A stretch of 64,000 bases of DNA from Streptomyces gilvus (GTDB lineage Bacteria; Actinomycetota; Actinomycetes; Streptomycetales; Streptomycetaceae), in the NCBI RefSeq assembly GCF_022513565.1, contig NZ_JAKWBE010000018.1, positions 103,535 through 167,534 on the forward strand. Direction: 5' to 3'. This document shows positions 50,954 through 59,465 of the stretch, piece by piece; within the stretch, counting starts at the first letter, position 1; each line of letters begins with the position of its first letter. Position numbers and translations under genes: made by a program. A model generated the notes under the pieces. That model was not told the origin of the DNA and made no database searches. It saw only the letters and a list, made by a program, of their open reading frames with translations.

Positions 50954-51994
50954 TCAGCCGACCGGTACGCCCGCCTCCAGATACAGCGCCGCCCCGCGTT
51001 CCCGCGCCCGCAGCGCCCAGCGCAGCCGCTCGTAGCGCACCGGCGGCAACAGGTCGGCGGCCTCGCCCTCGCTGACGAACCGCCACTCACGCAACTCCGG
51101 CCCCGGCAGCAGCATCCGGCCCGCCTCCGCGGAGTCGAGGCGGCCGCCGTCGAACAGCAGCCGCAGCCCGCCGAATCCCGGAGGCACGGGCGCCTCCCAG
51201 TCCACGACCAACAGCCGCGGTACGTCGACGAGTTGGATCCCGGTCTCCTCGGCGACCTCGCGCATCCCCGCGCGGGCGGGCGCCTCACCGGGTTCGACGA
51301 CCCCGCCGGGGAACTCCCAGCCGGGCTTGTAGGTGGGGTCGACGAGGAGGAAACGGTCCTGCTCGTCGAAGAGGAGGACGCCGGCCGCGAGGGTCTCGGC
51401 GGTGGGTTCGGGGGTCTGTACTATGTCACATTCCACTGCCTCCCCCGACCTGACCGCCTCCGCGATCCGCACCGCCGTCTCGTACGGCGTCAGCGTGCCG
51501 TTGTCGACGGGATAGGCGTCCGCCGTGAGCCAGGAGTCGAGGGCGCCGCGGTACGGCTCGATGTGGTCGTACGCCCACTGGCGTACGCGCATCTCGCCGT
51601 CGGGGAGGTCCGGCGGGACCTCCCGGGTGGCTATGCGCTCCCGCAGGATCGTTTCGGCCGGGGCGAGGAGGACATGCCGGACGCCGATCCTGCGGGCGGC
51701 GAGGCCGCCGAAGATCTCGTCGCGGTACTCCTGGCGCAGGAGGGTCATGGGGACCACGAGGGTCCCGCCGAGCTCGGCGAGCAGGGCGGCCGCCGTGTCG
51801 ATCACCATGCGCCGCCAGATCGGCAGGTCCTGGTAGTCGCCGACCTCGGCGAGGTGCTTGGCCGGCAGCAGGTGCGTCAGTCCCCCGCCGATGACCTCGG
51901 GGTCGAAGAGCGTGCTGTTCGGGATCAGCTCGATCAGTTCCCGTGCGGTGGTGGTCTTTCCCGCACCGAACGCGCCGTTGATCCAGACGATCAC
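50954..51994 (-). CDS. Fusion of an AAA/P-loop kinase and a Nudix hydrolase
   Basis: A 346-residue two-domain protein. Residues 1-180: a P-loop kinase-like domain starting IVWINGAFGAGKTTTAREL (Walker A GAFGAGKTT), with YDHIEPYRGALDSWL at its end. Residues 200-346: a Nudix hydrolase with the box GVVEPGEAPARAGMREVAEETGI (GxxxxxExxxxxxxREVxEExGI). The first domain resembles those that phosphorylate small molecules or bind nucleotide; the second cleaves nucleoside-diphosphate-linked compounds. GTG at 51994 has GGGGGAG three bases upstream; an in-frame extension is not conserved. Function unassigned. Confidence 0.85.
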   Translation of the reverse strand: MIVWINGAFGAGKTTTARELIELIPNSTLFDPEVIGGGLTHLLPAKHLAEVGDYQDLPIWRRMVIDTAAALLAELGGTLVVPMTLLRQEYRDEIFGGLAARRIGVRHVLLAPAETILRERIATREVPPDLPDGEMRVRQWAYDHIEPYRGALDSWLTADAYPVDNGTLTPYETAVRIAEAVRSGEAVECDIVQTPEPTAETLAAGVLLFDEQDRFLLVDPTYKPGWEFPGGVVEPGEAPARAGMREVAEETGIQLVDVPRLLVVDWEAPVPPGFGGLRLLFDGGRLDSAEAGRMLLPGPELREWRFVSEGEAADLLPPVRYERLRWALRARERGAALYLEAGVPVG

Positions 51995-52132
51995 GGACTC
52001 CCCCTCTTGTGTTGGCCCCCTGAGGCTTGCCCGCTTCACCCTGCCACGGAAACCAGCCCCAGTTGAGGGTGCACATGAGGGGACGCCAGCGCCCCTGTCC
52101 GGGGGCACCGGCGCCACGGTCCGCCGTCGGTG

Positions 52133-52336
52133 TCAGTCGAGGGCCTGGTCGGCGCCGGCGAGGCTGTCGTCGCCGACGGTGTGGGTGACCGTGTCGACGA
52201 CACCCTCGGAGCTAAGGTCGCCCAGGGTCTGGTGGTCGCCGAGGACCTGGTGGTCGCCGCCGTGCGAGGGGCTGATCGCCGCGACGACGAACCCGGTGGC
52301 GAGGGAGGCGATGGCCATCATGCTGCGCTTCTTCAT
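52133..52336 (-). CDS. Small secreted hypothetical protein
   Basis: A 67-residue protein: positive start (MKKR), a hydrophobic helix (MMAIASLATGFVVAAIS) as signal peptide, then a short Gly/Asp/His-rich mature part (HGGDHQVLGDHQTLGD) in which the segment LGDHQ is nearly repeated. No clear ribosome site. Function unknown; the composition suggests a short exported peptide. Confidence 0.5.
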   Translation of the reverse strand: MKKRSMMAIASLATGFVVAAISPSHGGDHQVLGDHQTLGDLSSEGVVDTVTHTVGDDSLAGADQALD

Positions 52337-52681
52337 GACCGGATCAACTGCCGGAGACGGACCGGGGTCACGCATCCCGGGGATGTCCGATGAGGAGACG
52401 CGGCGGAGAGGACGCGTGGACGGTACGGACGGGCACATCCATGCCGACGCGAGGGCGGGCTGCGGGTGCCGTACGCCATCATCTCCAGGCGGCCGGAGAG
52501 CGTCGCGTGTCCGACCCGCCGTGAGCAGGCGACGGGCGTGCGCCTGCGGCCGGCCGAGCGGCTCGAACCTCTCGCGGGCTCGCTCGCGACGACCGTCCCC
52601 CGGGAGCAGGTACGGCGGGCCGCGGACCGTCTGCGTGATCTCGCGCGGATGTTCGCGGACGGAGGCCGCGGCCCGCCGCGC
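52337..52681. other. Gap without a supported gene
   Basis: A 345-bp stretch upstream of the second sugar ABC operon's 3' end. One plus frame (from about 52550) reads RLRPAERLEPLAGSL, TTVPREQVRRAADRLRDLARM with strong GC at third codon positions, but no start, no partner domain and no recognised family. It may be a relic of a coding region, or chance in high-GC DNA. Confidence 0.5.
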
Positions 52682-53608
52682 TCAGCCCTTGGTCGAGCCC
52701 AGGGTCAGGCCCGCGATGAAGTGCCGCTGGAGCAGGAGGAACACCAGGATGGTCGGGAGGGCGACCAGGACCGAGCCCGCGGCCAGCAGGTTGTAGTCGG
52801 TGAAGAACTGGCCGCGCAGGTTGTTCAGGGACGACGTGATCGGCAGCTTGTCCGGGTCGGAGATGAAGATCAGGGCCCAGAGGAAGTCGTTGTAGACCCA
52901 GGTGAACTCCAGCGTCGCCAGAGCCGCCAGGGCCGGGCGGCACAGGGGCAGGGTGATACGCCAGAACTGGGTCCACACACCCGCGCCGTCGACGATCGCC
53001 GCCTCCAGGATCTCCTGGGGCAGCGTGCGCATGAAATTGGCGAGGACGAAGACGCAGAAACCCATCTGGAAGCCGATGTTGACGATGATCACGGCCCAGT
53101 AGGAGTCGTACACCGTCAGCGAGTCGGACATCCACCAGGGCAGCGGGATCTTGTTGAACAGCACGTACAGGGGCGTCACGATCACCTGCTGCGGCAGCAG
53201 GTTGCCCGCTGTGAAGAACATCAGCAGCACGATCCCGCCGCGGAGCCTCAGTCGGGAGACGGCGAAGGCGACGAACGCGGCCAGGAACAGCGTCACGACG
53301 ACGGCCGGTACGGCGATCATGAGCGTGTTGGTGAAGTACTTGCCCATGCCGGACTCGGTGTAGGCCCGGCGGTAGTAGTCGAAGGACAGGTGCTTCGGCC
53401 AGGAGAGGTAGCCGTGCTGCGCCGTGTCCTCGTACGGGCGCAGACTCGCGTAGACGGCGAGCAGCAGGGGCGCGAGGAACGCGAGGGAGACCGCCGTCAG
53501 GAAGATGTGCACGCCCCAATGCCCGCGTCGACGGCGCGACTTCGCGGCCCGGACGGCGTCGGGGGCCGGGCGGCGCAGGGGTGCGGTGGTGCGGATGTCC
53601 GCGGTCAT
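52682..53608 (-). CDS. Carbohydrate ABC transporter permease, MalG type (second locus)
   Basis: A 308-residue permease: N-terminal cytoplasmic Arg-rich tail, first span (HIFLTAVSLAFLAPLLLAVYASL), EAA loop EILEAAIVDGAGVWTQFWRITLPLCRPA. ATG at 53608 overlaps the MalF-type stop as ATGA. It completes the importer with the lipoprotein at 54536. Not closely similar to the permease at 2012. Confidence 0.93.
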   Translation of the reverse strand: MTADIRTTAPLRRPAPDAVRAAKSRRRRGHWGVHIFLTAVSLAFLAPLLLAVYASLRPYEDTAQHGYLSWPKHLSFDYYRRAYTESGMGKYFTNTLMIAVPAVVVTLFLAAFVAFAVSRLRLRGGIVLLMFFTAGNLLPQQVIVTPLYVLFNKIPLPWWMSDSLTVYDSYWAVIIVNIGFQMGFCVFVLANFMRTLPQEILEAAIVDGAGVWTQFWRITLPLCRPALAALATLEFTWVYNDFLWALIFISDPDKLPITSSLNNLRGQFFTDYNLLAAGSVLVALPTILVFLLLQRHFIAGLTLGSTKG

Positions 53609-54516
53609 CGCTCGCGCGCACCTCGCAGCTCCTGGACCAGGAACGTCACGATGAATCCCAACGACACGACGAGCAGGACGACGGCGATCGCGGACCCGAA
53701 ACCGATGCGGCTGGCCTCGCCGATGATGTTGTCGGTGATCAGGACGGAGAGCAGTTCCAGGCCGTTGCGGCCCTTGTTGACGGCGTAGACGATGTCGAAG
53801 GCCCGCAGCGCCTCGATCACGGTGATGACACCGACGATGACGTTGACCGGCCGCAGGGTCGGGAAGACCACGCGGAAGAAGGTCTGGCGTTCGTTGGCGC
53901 CGTCGATGGCGGCCGCTTCCTTGAGCGCGGGGTCGACGGACTTGAGTCCGGCCAGGTAGAGGATCATCACATAGCCGACGTGCCGCCAGCCGGCCGCGAT
54001 CATGATCATCCAGAGGTTGAGGTGCGAGTCGCCCAGCCAGTCGATCGGGTCGTCGTGGTTGTCGAGGACGGTGTTGATCACGCCCTGGTCGGTGCCGAGG
54101 ATCAGCTGGGCGATGAAGCCGACGATCGCGAGCGAGAGCACGACCGGCAGGTAGATGACGGACTGGTAGAAGCGGCTGAAGCGCACTCCCCGGTCGATGA
54201 GCACGGCCAGGAAGAGGCCGAAAGGGGTGGCGATCAGGCCGAGGAAGAGCAGCCACATGACGTTGTGGCAGACGGCCGGCCAGAAGGGCGGGTAGTTGTC
54301 GGCGAGGTTCCGGTAGTTGTCCAGGCCGACCCAGTGGATGTCGCCGATGCCGTCCCAGGCGGTGAAGGACAGGCCGATCGAGGCGAGGGTCGGGCCCCAG
54401 ACGATGGCGAGGTCGAGCAGGATCGGGATGCCGAGCAGCACGCCGAGGACGACGGCGTCGCGGCGGGTGAACCGCCGCCGCCGTCGTCCGGCGCGTCGCG
54501 GGAAGGTGAGCGCCAC
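53605..54516 (-). CDS. Carbohydrate ABC transporter permease, MalF type (second locus)
   Basis: A 303-residue permease: Arg-rich N-terminus, first span (AVVLGVLLGIPILLDLAIVW), EAA loop KEAAAIDGANERQTFFRVVFPTLRP. Start GTG at 54516. Overlaps the MalG-type gene by 4 bp and follows the binding-protein gene by 19 bp. Confidence 0.93.
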   Translation of the reverse strand: MALTFPRRAGRRRRRFTRRDAVVLGVLLGIPILLDLAIVWGPTLASIGLSFTAWDGIGDIHWVGLDNYRNLADNYPPFWPAVCHNVMWLLFLGLIATPFGLFLAVLIDRGVRFSRFYQSVIYLPVVLSLAIVGFIAQLILGTDQGVINTVLDNHDDPIDWLGDSHLNLWMIMIAAGWRHVGYVMILYLAGLKSVDPALKEAAAIDGANERQTFFRVVFPTLRPVNVIVGVITVIEALRAFDIVYAVNKGRNGLELLSVLITDNIIGEASRIGFGSAIAVVLLVVSLGFIVTFLVQELRGARER

Positions 54517-54535
54517 GGAACGTGTCCCCCAGTGA

Positions 54536-55861
54536 TCAGCCGACGGGCTGCGAGAAGATGGTCTTCTTCTGCCGCTCGATGCTCTTGCACAGCCCGTCGA
54601 CGTCCTTCGGGTTGCCGATGAAGTCCTGGATCGACTGGATCATCACGGTCGACGCGAAGTCGGGGCGGGTGTCGCGGTCCAGGAACTGCGAGATCTGCTT
54701 CGCCTGCGAGACGAGCTGTGCGGACTTCTTCTGCAGGGCGCTGTAGTGGGAGGTGTCGGCGCCCGAGTTGACGGCCACGTTGTTGGGGTCGTGGGTGAGG
54801 TAGGTGTCCTCGGCCTCCGGCTTGCCCAGCCACTTGAGCAGGCCCTTCGCTCCGGTGAGGTTCTTGGCCTTCTTCGCGACGAGGAACCCGTCGATCGGGG
54901 CCTCCACGGCGTCCTGGCCCCACTGCGCGTCGATCTCGGGGAAGGCGAAGAAGTCGATGTCGTCCCGCTCGTTCTCCGGGAACTGGGTGCCGGGGTGCGG
55001 CATGCCGAAGACGGCCATGCCGGTCTTGCGCTGCTGCAGGCTCTGCCCGGCCTCCTCCCAGGTCCGGCCGAGGGCGCCCTTCTGGTAGTACGGCATGAGT
55101 TCGCGCCAGGTGTCGAAGACGTTCTTCACCTTGGTGTCGGTCCACGATTCCTCGCCCGCCATCAGGGACTTGTGGAAGTCGTAGCCGTTCAGCCGCAGAT
55201 TGATGTAGTCGAAGGTGCCCATCGCGGGCCAGCCGTCCTTGTCGCAGAAAGCGACCGGATTGCCGTCCTTCTGCATCTGTTTGGCCAGGGCGATGAAGTC
55301 GTCCCACTTGGTGGGCTGTTGATAGCCCTTCTGCTGGAAGAGGCTCTTCCGGTGGAACACCGCCCACGGATAGTAGTAGTACGGCACGAAGTACTGCTTG
55401 CCGTCGTGCGTGGACTGGGCCTTCAACGCGTCCGAGAATCCCGAGAACGTCTTCCACACATCGCTGATCTCGGTCAGCAGGCCTTTCTCCGCGAAGTACT
55501 GCATGCGGTATCCGGCGAACCACATGAAGACGTCGTCGGGGGTGCCCTGCAGATAGCGGTTGATGTTCTCCTGGAAGTCGTTGTGGTCCTTGGTGTTGAC
55601 CTTCACCTTCTTGCCGGACTTCTTCTCGTACGCCTGGAAGGCGGCGGCGTACGCCTCCTTCGGTACGGCGTCCGAGGCGTTGGAGCCGACGGAGACCTCC
55701 TTCTTGTCGCCGCCGGGTCCACTCCCGCACGCCGACAGCAGGGCGGGCAGTGTCACCGCGCCGGCACCGAGGGCCGCACCGCGTAAGAGATTTCGCCGGG
55801 ACATCCGATGACCTGCCTGGTCATTGGACTGGGCCAACGGGTTGAACGATGACTGCGCCAT
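54536..55861 (-). CDS. Extracellular solute-binding lipoprotein, family 1, Tat-type signal
   Basis: A 441-residue family 1 sugar-binding protein. The signal sequence has a twin arginine (MSRRNLLRGAALGAG, R22-R23) and a lipobox LSAC (Cys45), so it appears to be a Tat-exported lipoprotein. The core shows AFQAYEKKSGKKVKV, DDVFMWFAGYRMQYFAEKGLL, YYYYPWAVFHRKSLF and KWDDFIALAKQMQKDG. ATG at 55861 has a strong GAGGAGGGGG site. It is divergent from the GH27 alpha-galactosidase (210 bp apart), which suggests an alpha-galactoside ligand. Confidence 0.93.
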   Translation of the reverse strand: MAQSSFNPLAQSNDQAGHRMSRRNLLRGAALGAGAVTLPALLSACGSGPGGDKKEVSVGSNASDAVPKEAYAAAFQAYEKKSGKKVKVNTKDHNDFQENINRYLQGTPDDVFMWFAGYRMQYFAEKGLLTEISDVWKTFSGFSDALKAQSTHDGKQYFVPYYYYPWAVFHRKSLFQQKGYQQPTKWDDFIALAKQMQKDGNPVAFCDKDGWPAMGTFDYINLRLNGYDFHKSLMAGEESWTDTKVKNVFDTWRELMPYYQKGALGRTWEEAGQSLQQRKTGMAVFGMPHPGTQFPENERDDIDFFAFPEIDAQWGQDAVEAPIDGFLVAKKAKNLTGAKGLLKWLGKPEAEDTYLTHDPNNVAVNSGADTSHYSALQKKSAQLVSQAKQISQFLDRDTRPDFASTVMIQSIQDFIGNPKDVDGLCKSIERQKKTIFSQPVG

Positions 55862-56071
55862 GTCCCCCTCCTCGGATCGCCACCCCACACAACCGAACGC
55901 ACGGCTTGGATCTCACCTCCGTCTGGCCTTGGCGTCAAGGGGTCTGACGGGATACCGAACAACCGTTACCTCATGTCTTCCAGCACCGTCCGACACGACT
56001 TACCGTAAACACGCACCGATGACGAGGACATGATGTCATCCCACCTTTGCGCGTTCGGAGGAAACGTAACG

Positions 56072-58093
56072 ATGCGTCACCTTCACCCCCGCACAACCCG
56101 CCGAAGAGTGGTCGGAGCGCTCGCCGCAGGTCTCCTGTGCGCGGCCGGACTCGCCGCGCCGGCCCTCGCGGCACCCCCTGCCGGAGCCGCGGCACCCGCC
56201 CTGGCGGACGGCCTGGCCCGCACGCCGCCGATGGGCTTCAACAACTGGAACTCCACCCATTGCCGTGCCGATTTCAACGAGTCCATGGTCAAGGGAATCG
56301 CGGACATCTTCGTCGAGAAGGGCCTCAAGGACGCCGGCTATCAGTACGTCAACCTCGACGACTGCTGGGCGCTGCCGAACCGGGACGCGGACGGCAGACT
56401 CGTCCCGGATCCGGTCCGTTTCCCCAACGGGATCAAGGCGGTCGCGGACTACGTCCACTCCAAGGGACTCAAGCTCGGGATCTACACCAGCGCGGGCACC
56501 AAGACCTGCAACAGCGCAGGTTTCCCGGGTGCGCTCGGTCACGAGTACAGCGACGCCCAGCAGTTCGCGGACTGGGGCGTCGACTACCTCAAGTACGACA
56601 ACTGCAACAACCAGGGTGTGGACGCCAAGGTGCGCTACACGACCATGCGGGACGCCCTCAAGGCGACCGGCCGGCCCATCGTCTACAGCATGTGCGAATG
56701 GGGCCAGAACAAACCCTGGGAATGGGCCGCCGACGTGGGCCATTTGTGGCGCACCACCGGTGACATCAGCGACAACTGGGGCTCGATGCTGGGGATTCTG
56801 AAGAAGAACCTGCCGCTCGCGCAATACGCCGGCCCCGGGCACTGGAACGACCCGGACATGCTGGAGGTCGGCAACGGCGGCATGACCGACACCGAGTACC
56901 GCTCGCACTTCTCGATGTGGTCGATCATGGCCGCGCCGCTGCTCATCGGTTCCGACCTGCGCAGGGCGACACCGGCGACCTTCGACATCCTCGACAACAA
57001 GGAGGTCGTCGCGGTCGACCAGGATCCGCTGGGCAAGCAGGGCACGGTCGTCTCCTCCGAGGGCGGACGCTGGGTCGTCGCCAAGGAGATGAAGGACGGC
57101 AGCAGCACGGTGGCCCTCTTCAACGAGTCCGACGCCGCCCAGCACATCGCCACCACGGCCGCGGCCGTCGGCCTGCCCGGGGCCCCCGCCTACACCCTGC
57201 GCGACCTGTGGCAGCACCGCAGCTACAACACCGCGGGCACCATCGCGGCCACCGTCCCGGCACACGGCACGGTCCTGGTACGGGTCTTCCCCGACCGCGC
57301 CTGGGCGCTGCACCCGCCCGCCGTCGAAACCGGCCTGGACGGCGGCCCGTTGATCGAGGCGGGCAGACCGGCCGCGCTGACCACCGTCGTGACGGACCTG
57401 GGCCGCACGCCCGCACTGCTCGTGTCGGCCGGCCTGACGGGACCCGACGGCTGGACCGTCCGAGCCAACACCCCCACCCGGGCCCTCGCCCTGCCGACCG
57501 GCCGCTCCCTGCGCACCGGGTGGTCGGTCACCGCGCCACCGGGGACGCCGACGGGGTCGTACGCGCTGACCCTCGAGGCGAGTTACCGCTCGCCGACCGG
57601 CGCCCGGGTCGACAGCGCCATCCCGCTGACGGTGTCCGTCGTCGTCCCCCCGCCCGCGGGCGCCTCATCGCTCGGCGATCTGCCCTGGCTGTCGGCCGCC
57701 AACGGCTACGGGCCGGTCGAGCGCAACACCAGCAACGGCGAGAGCAAGGCGGGCGACGGGCATCCGATCACCCTCGGCGGCGTGGTGTACGCCAAGGGGC
57801 TCGGTGTCCACGCGGACAGCGCCGTCGAGTTCTACACCGGCAAGGCGTGCGCCACGCTCACCGCGGACGTCGGCGTGGACGACGAGAAGGGCGCCAAGGG
57901 CACCGTCGCCTTCGAGGTCTGGGCCGACGGCACCAAGGTCACCTCGACCGGCGTCCTGACCAACGCGATGCCGGCCCAGCCGCTCACCGCGGACGTGACC
58001 GGCGCCCAGGTGGTCCGTCTGGTCGTCACCGACGGCGGCGACGGCAACGACTCGGACCACGCGGACTGGGCGGACGCCCGACTGACCTGCTGA
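56072..58093 (+). CDS. Secreted alpha-galactosidase, GH27, with NPCBM module
   Basis: A 673-residue secreted enzyme. Signal peptide with RRRVVG and a hydrophobic core ending near ALA (31-33). GH27 barrel: LARTPPMGFNNWN (49-60), NLDDCWA (94-100), GLKLGIYTSAGTKTC, nucleophile D176 in DYLKYDN, MCEWG and acid/base D231 in RTTGDISDNW. A beta-sandwich and an NEW3-type alpha-galactosidase domain follow (about 400-540), then a C-terminal NPCBM domain (about 555-673; LSAANGYGPVERNTSNGES, GLGVHADS, DVGVDDEKGAKG). It cleaves alpha-galactose from galactomannan or oligosaccharides outside the cell. ATG at 56072 after CGGAGG. Divergent from the second sugar importer. Confidence 0.95.
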   Translation: MRHLHPRTTRRRVVGALAAGLLCAAGLAAPALAAPPAGAAAPALADGLARTPPMGFNNWNSTHCRADFNESMVKGIADIFVEKGLKDAGYQYVNLDDCWALPNRDADGRLVPDPVRFPNGIKAVADYVHSKGLKLGIYTSAGTKTCNSAGFPGALGHEYSDAQQFADWGVDYLKYDNCNNQGVDAKVRYTTMRDALKATGRPIVYSMCEWGQNKPWEWAADVGHLWRTTGDISDNWGSMLGILKKNLPLAQYAGPGHWNDPDMLEVGNGGMTDTEYRSHFSMWSIMAAPLLIGSDLRRATPATFDILDNKEVVAVDQDPLGKQGTVVSSEGGRWVVAKEMKDGSSTVALFNESDAAQHIATTAAAVGLPGAPAYTLRDLWQHRSYNTAGTIAATVPAHGTVLVRVFPDRAWALHPPAVETGLDGGPLIEAGRPAALTTVVTDLGRTPALLVSAGLTGPDGWTVRANTPTRALALPTGRSLRTGWSVTAPPGTPTGSYALTLEASYRSPTGARVDSAIPLTVSVVVPPPAGASSLGDLPWLSAANGYGPVERNTSNGESKAGDGHPITLGGVVYAKGLGVHADSAVEFYTGKACATLTADVGVDDEKGAKGTVAFEVWADGTKVTSTGVLTNAMPAQPLTADVTGAQVVRLVVTDGGDGNDSDHADWADARLTC

Positions 58094-58157
58094 GGCCCCG
58101 AGAGGCCCTGACGGAGGCACAGGTGAGCCGCGGTTGCCGTGCGCAGGGGCCCACAAG

Positions 58158-58213
58158 ACGTTCAGGCAGGCCGCTGAGCCCGCTTGGGGAGCCTCAGCGG
58201 CCTGCGTGAACGT
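58158..58213. terminator. Long hairpin between convergent GH27 and ROK genes
   Basis: Arms 58158-58178 and 58193-58213 pair over 21 bp with one mismatch, with a 14-base loop. It lies between two convergent genes and can terminate both. It is much longer than usual terminators. Confidence 0.7.
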
Positions 58214-58223
58214 TCCTGCCCTC

Positions 58224-58256
58224 CCGAGGCCCTTCCGAGGCCCTTCGAGGCCCTCC
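58224..58256. repeat. Three-copy 11-bp tandem repeat
   Basis: CCGAGGCCCTT at 58224-58234 and 58235-58245 and a diverged third copy (CGAGGCCCTCC, 58246-58256) follow the long hairpin. Noncoding and of slippage type. Confidence 0.6.
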
Positions 58257-58283
58257 AAGGCTCCGAGAGCGCGCAAAGGGCGC

Positions 58284-59231
58284 TCAGACCGCGGCCGCGT
58301 CCGCCCGCTTGGCGAGCGCGGCCGCGGCCGCTCCCACCAGTCCGGCGTCCGTGCCCATCTGGGCCGGTGTGATCTCCAGCCGCTGCACGAAGGAGAGCGT
58401 CGCGTAGGTGCCGAGCGCCTTGCGCAGCGGGGTGAACAGCACTTCGCCCGCCTTGCCCACGCCCCCGCCGATCACCGCGATGTCTATCTCGACCAGGGTC
58501 GCGGTGGCCGCGATCCCGGCGGCGAGCGCCTGCGCCGCCCGCTCGAAGGAGGCCACGGCGACCGGGTCGCCGGCCCGGGCGGCGGCGGCCACGGCGGCGG
58601 CCGACGTGTCACCGTCCGGGCCGGGCACCCAGCCGCTCTCGATCGCGCGGCGGGCGATGTTCGGTCCGCTGGCGATGCGTTCCACGCAGCCGCGCGCACC
58701 GCACGGGCACGGATCCCCGTCCAGATCCACGCTGATGTGACCGATGTGGCCGGCGTTGCCCGTGGGACCGGGGTGGAGTTGACCGTTCAGGACGAGCCCG
58801 CCCCCGACGCCGGTGGAGACCACCATGCACAGCGCGTTGTCGTGGCCGCGGGCGGCGCCCTGCCAGTGCTCGGCCGCCGTGATGGCCACACCGTCGCCGA
58901 TCAGCTCGACCGGCAGACCGCCGGCCACCTCCCGCACGCGCTGGACCAGCGGAAAGTCGCGCCAGCCCGGGACGTTGACCGGGCTGACGGTGCCCGCGGA
59001 GGCGTCCACCGGTCCGGCGCTGCCGATGCCGAGGGCCGTGGCGTGCCCCCACAGGGGCGAGGCGGTGAGTTCGCCGAGGACGTCCGCCACGGCGCCCATC
59101 ACGGTCTCGCCGTCCTGCTGCGCGGGCGTCGCGCGCTGGGCGCGCACCACGATCTGGCCGTGGCCGTCCACCAGCGCCCCGGCGATCTTGGTGCCGCCGA
59201 TGTCCAGCGCGGCCACGAGGTCGGTCTGCAT
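58284..59231 (-). CDS. ROK-family sugar kinase
   Basis: A 315-residue ROK protein. ATP-binding DIGGTK (10-15), phosphate/base region GIGSAGPVD, and the zinc-binding CPCGARGCVE (in the HIGHISVDLDGDPCPCGARGCVERIASG block) with His. It phosphorylates a hexose, probably glucose, galactose-derived or an amino sugar; there is no HTH so it is a kinase rather than a repressor. ATG at 59231. Divergent from the LacI gene across a shared palindrome. Confidence 0.93.
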   Translation of the reverse strand: MQTDLVAALDIGGTKIAGALVDGHGQIVVRAQRATPAQQDGETVMGAVADVLGELTASPLWGHATALGIGSAGPVDASAGTVSPVNVPGWRDFPLVQRVREVAGGLPVELIGDGVAITAAEHWQGAARGHDNALCMVVSTGVGGGLVLNGQLHPGPTGNAGHIGHISVDLDGDPCPCGARGCVERIASGPNIARRAIESGWVPGPDGDTSAAAVAAAARAGDPVAVASFERAAQALAAGIAATATLVEIDIAVIGGGVGKAGEVLFTPLRKALGTYATLSFVQRLEITPAQMGTDAGLVGAAAAALAKRADAAAV

Positions 59232-59368
59232 CTGTGTCGGATCTCCCGGTCAACCAATCGGATCCCCGTCGGCGCGGGGGGAGTTCCCCTCGACGACGGA
59301 GAAGTGCGGGCCGGTCTGGCGGTGGGGACGCAGGCCGGAGATTGCGGTGGACAGTGTCTCTCGCATAT

Positions 59369-59380
59369 GACAACGTTGTC
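59369..59380. promoter_or_regulatory. LacI operator candidate between ROK and LacI genes
   Basis: GACAACGTTGTC is a perfect 12-bp palindrome inside TGACAACGTTGTCC in the 234-bp divergent region. The central ACGT and CAACGTTG core are typical of LacI-family sites in streptomycetes. It is the best target for the LacI protein encoded at 59466. Confidence 0.65.
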
Positions 59381-59465
59381 CAGGCTCTATGCTCGACGCC
59401 ACATCCTCATACAAACTCATGGTCCGACGCATCCCCATGGACGAGACAGGACAGGACAGCGCATC

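Noticed and set aside
55862..56071. A GACAACGTTGTC-type operator at the GH27/ABC promoter
   Set aside because: Only loose fragments (GATGAC and GTCATC arms at about 56018-56040) were found; no matching palindrome.
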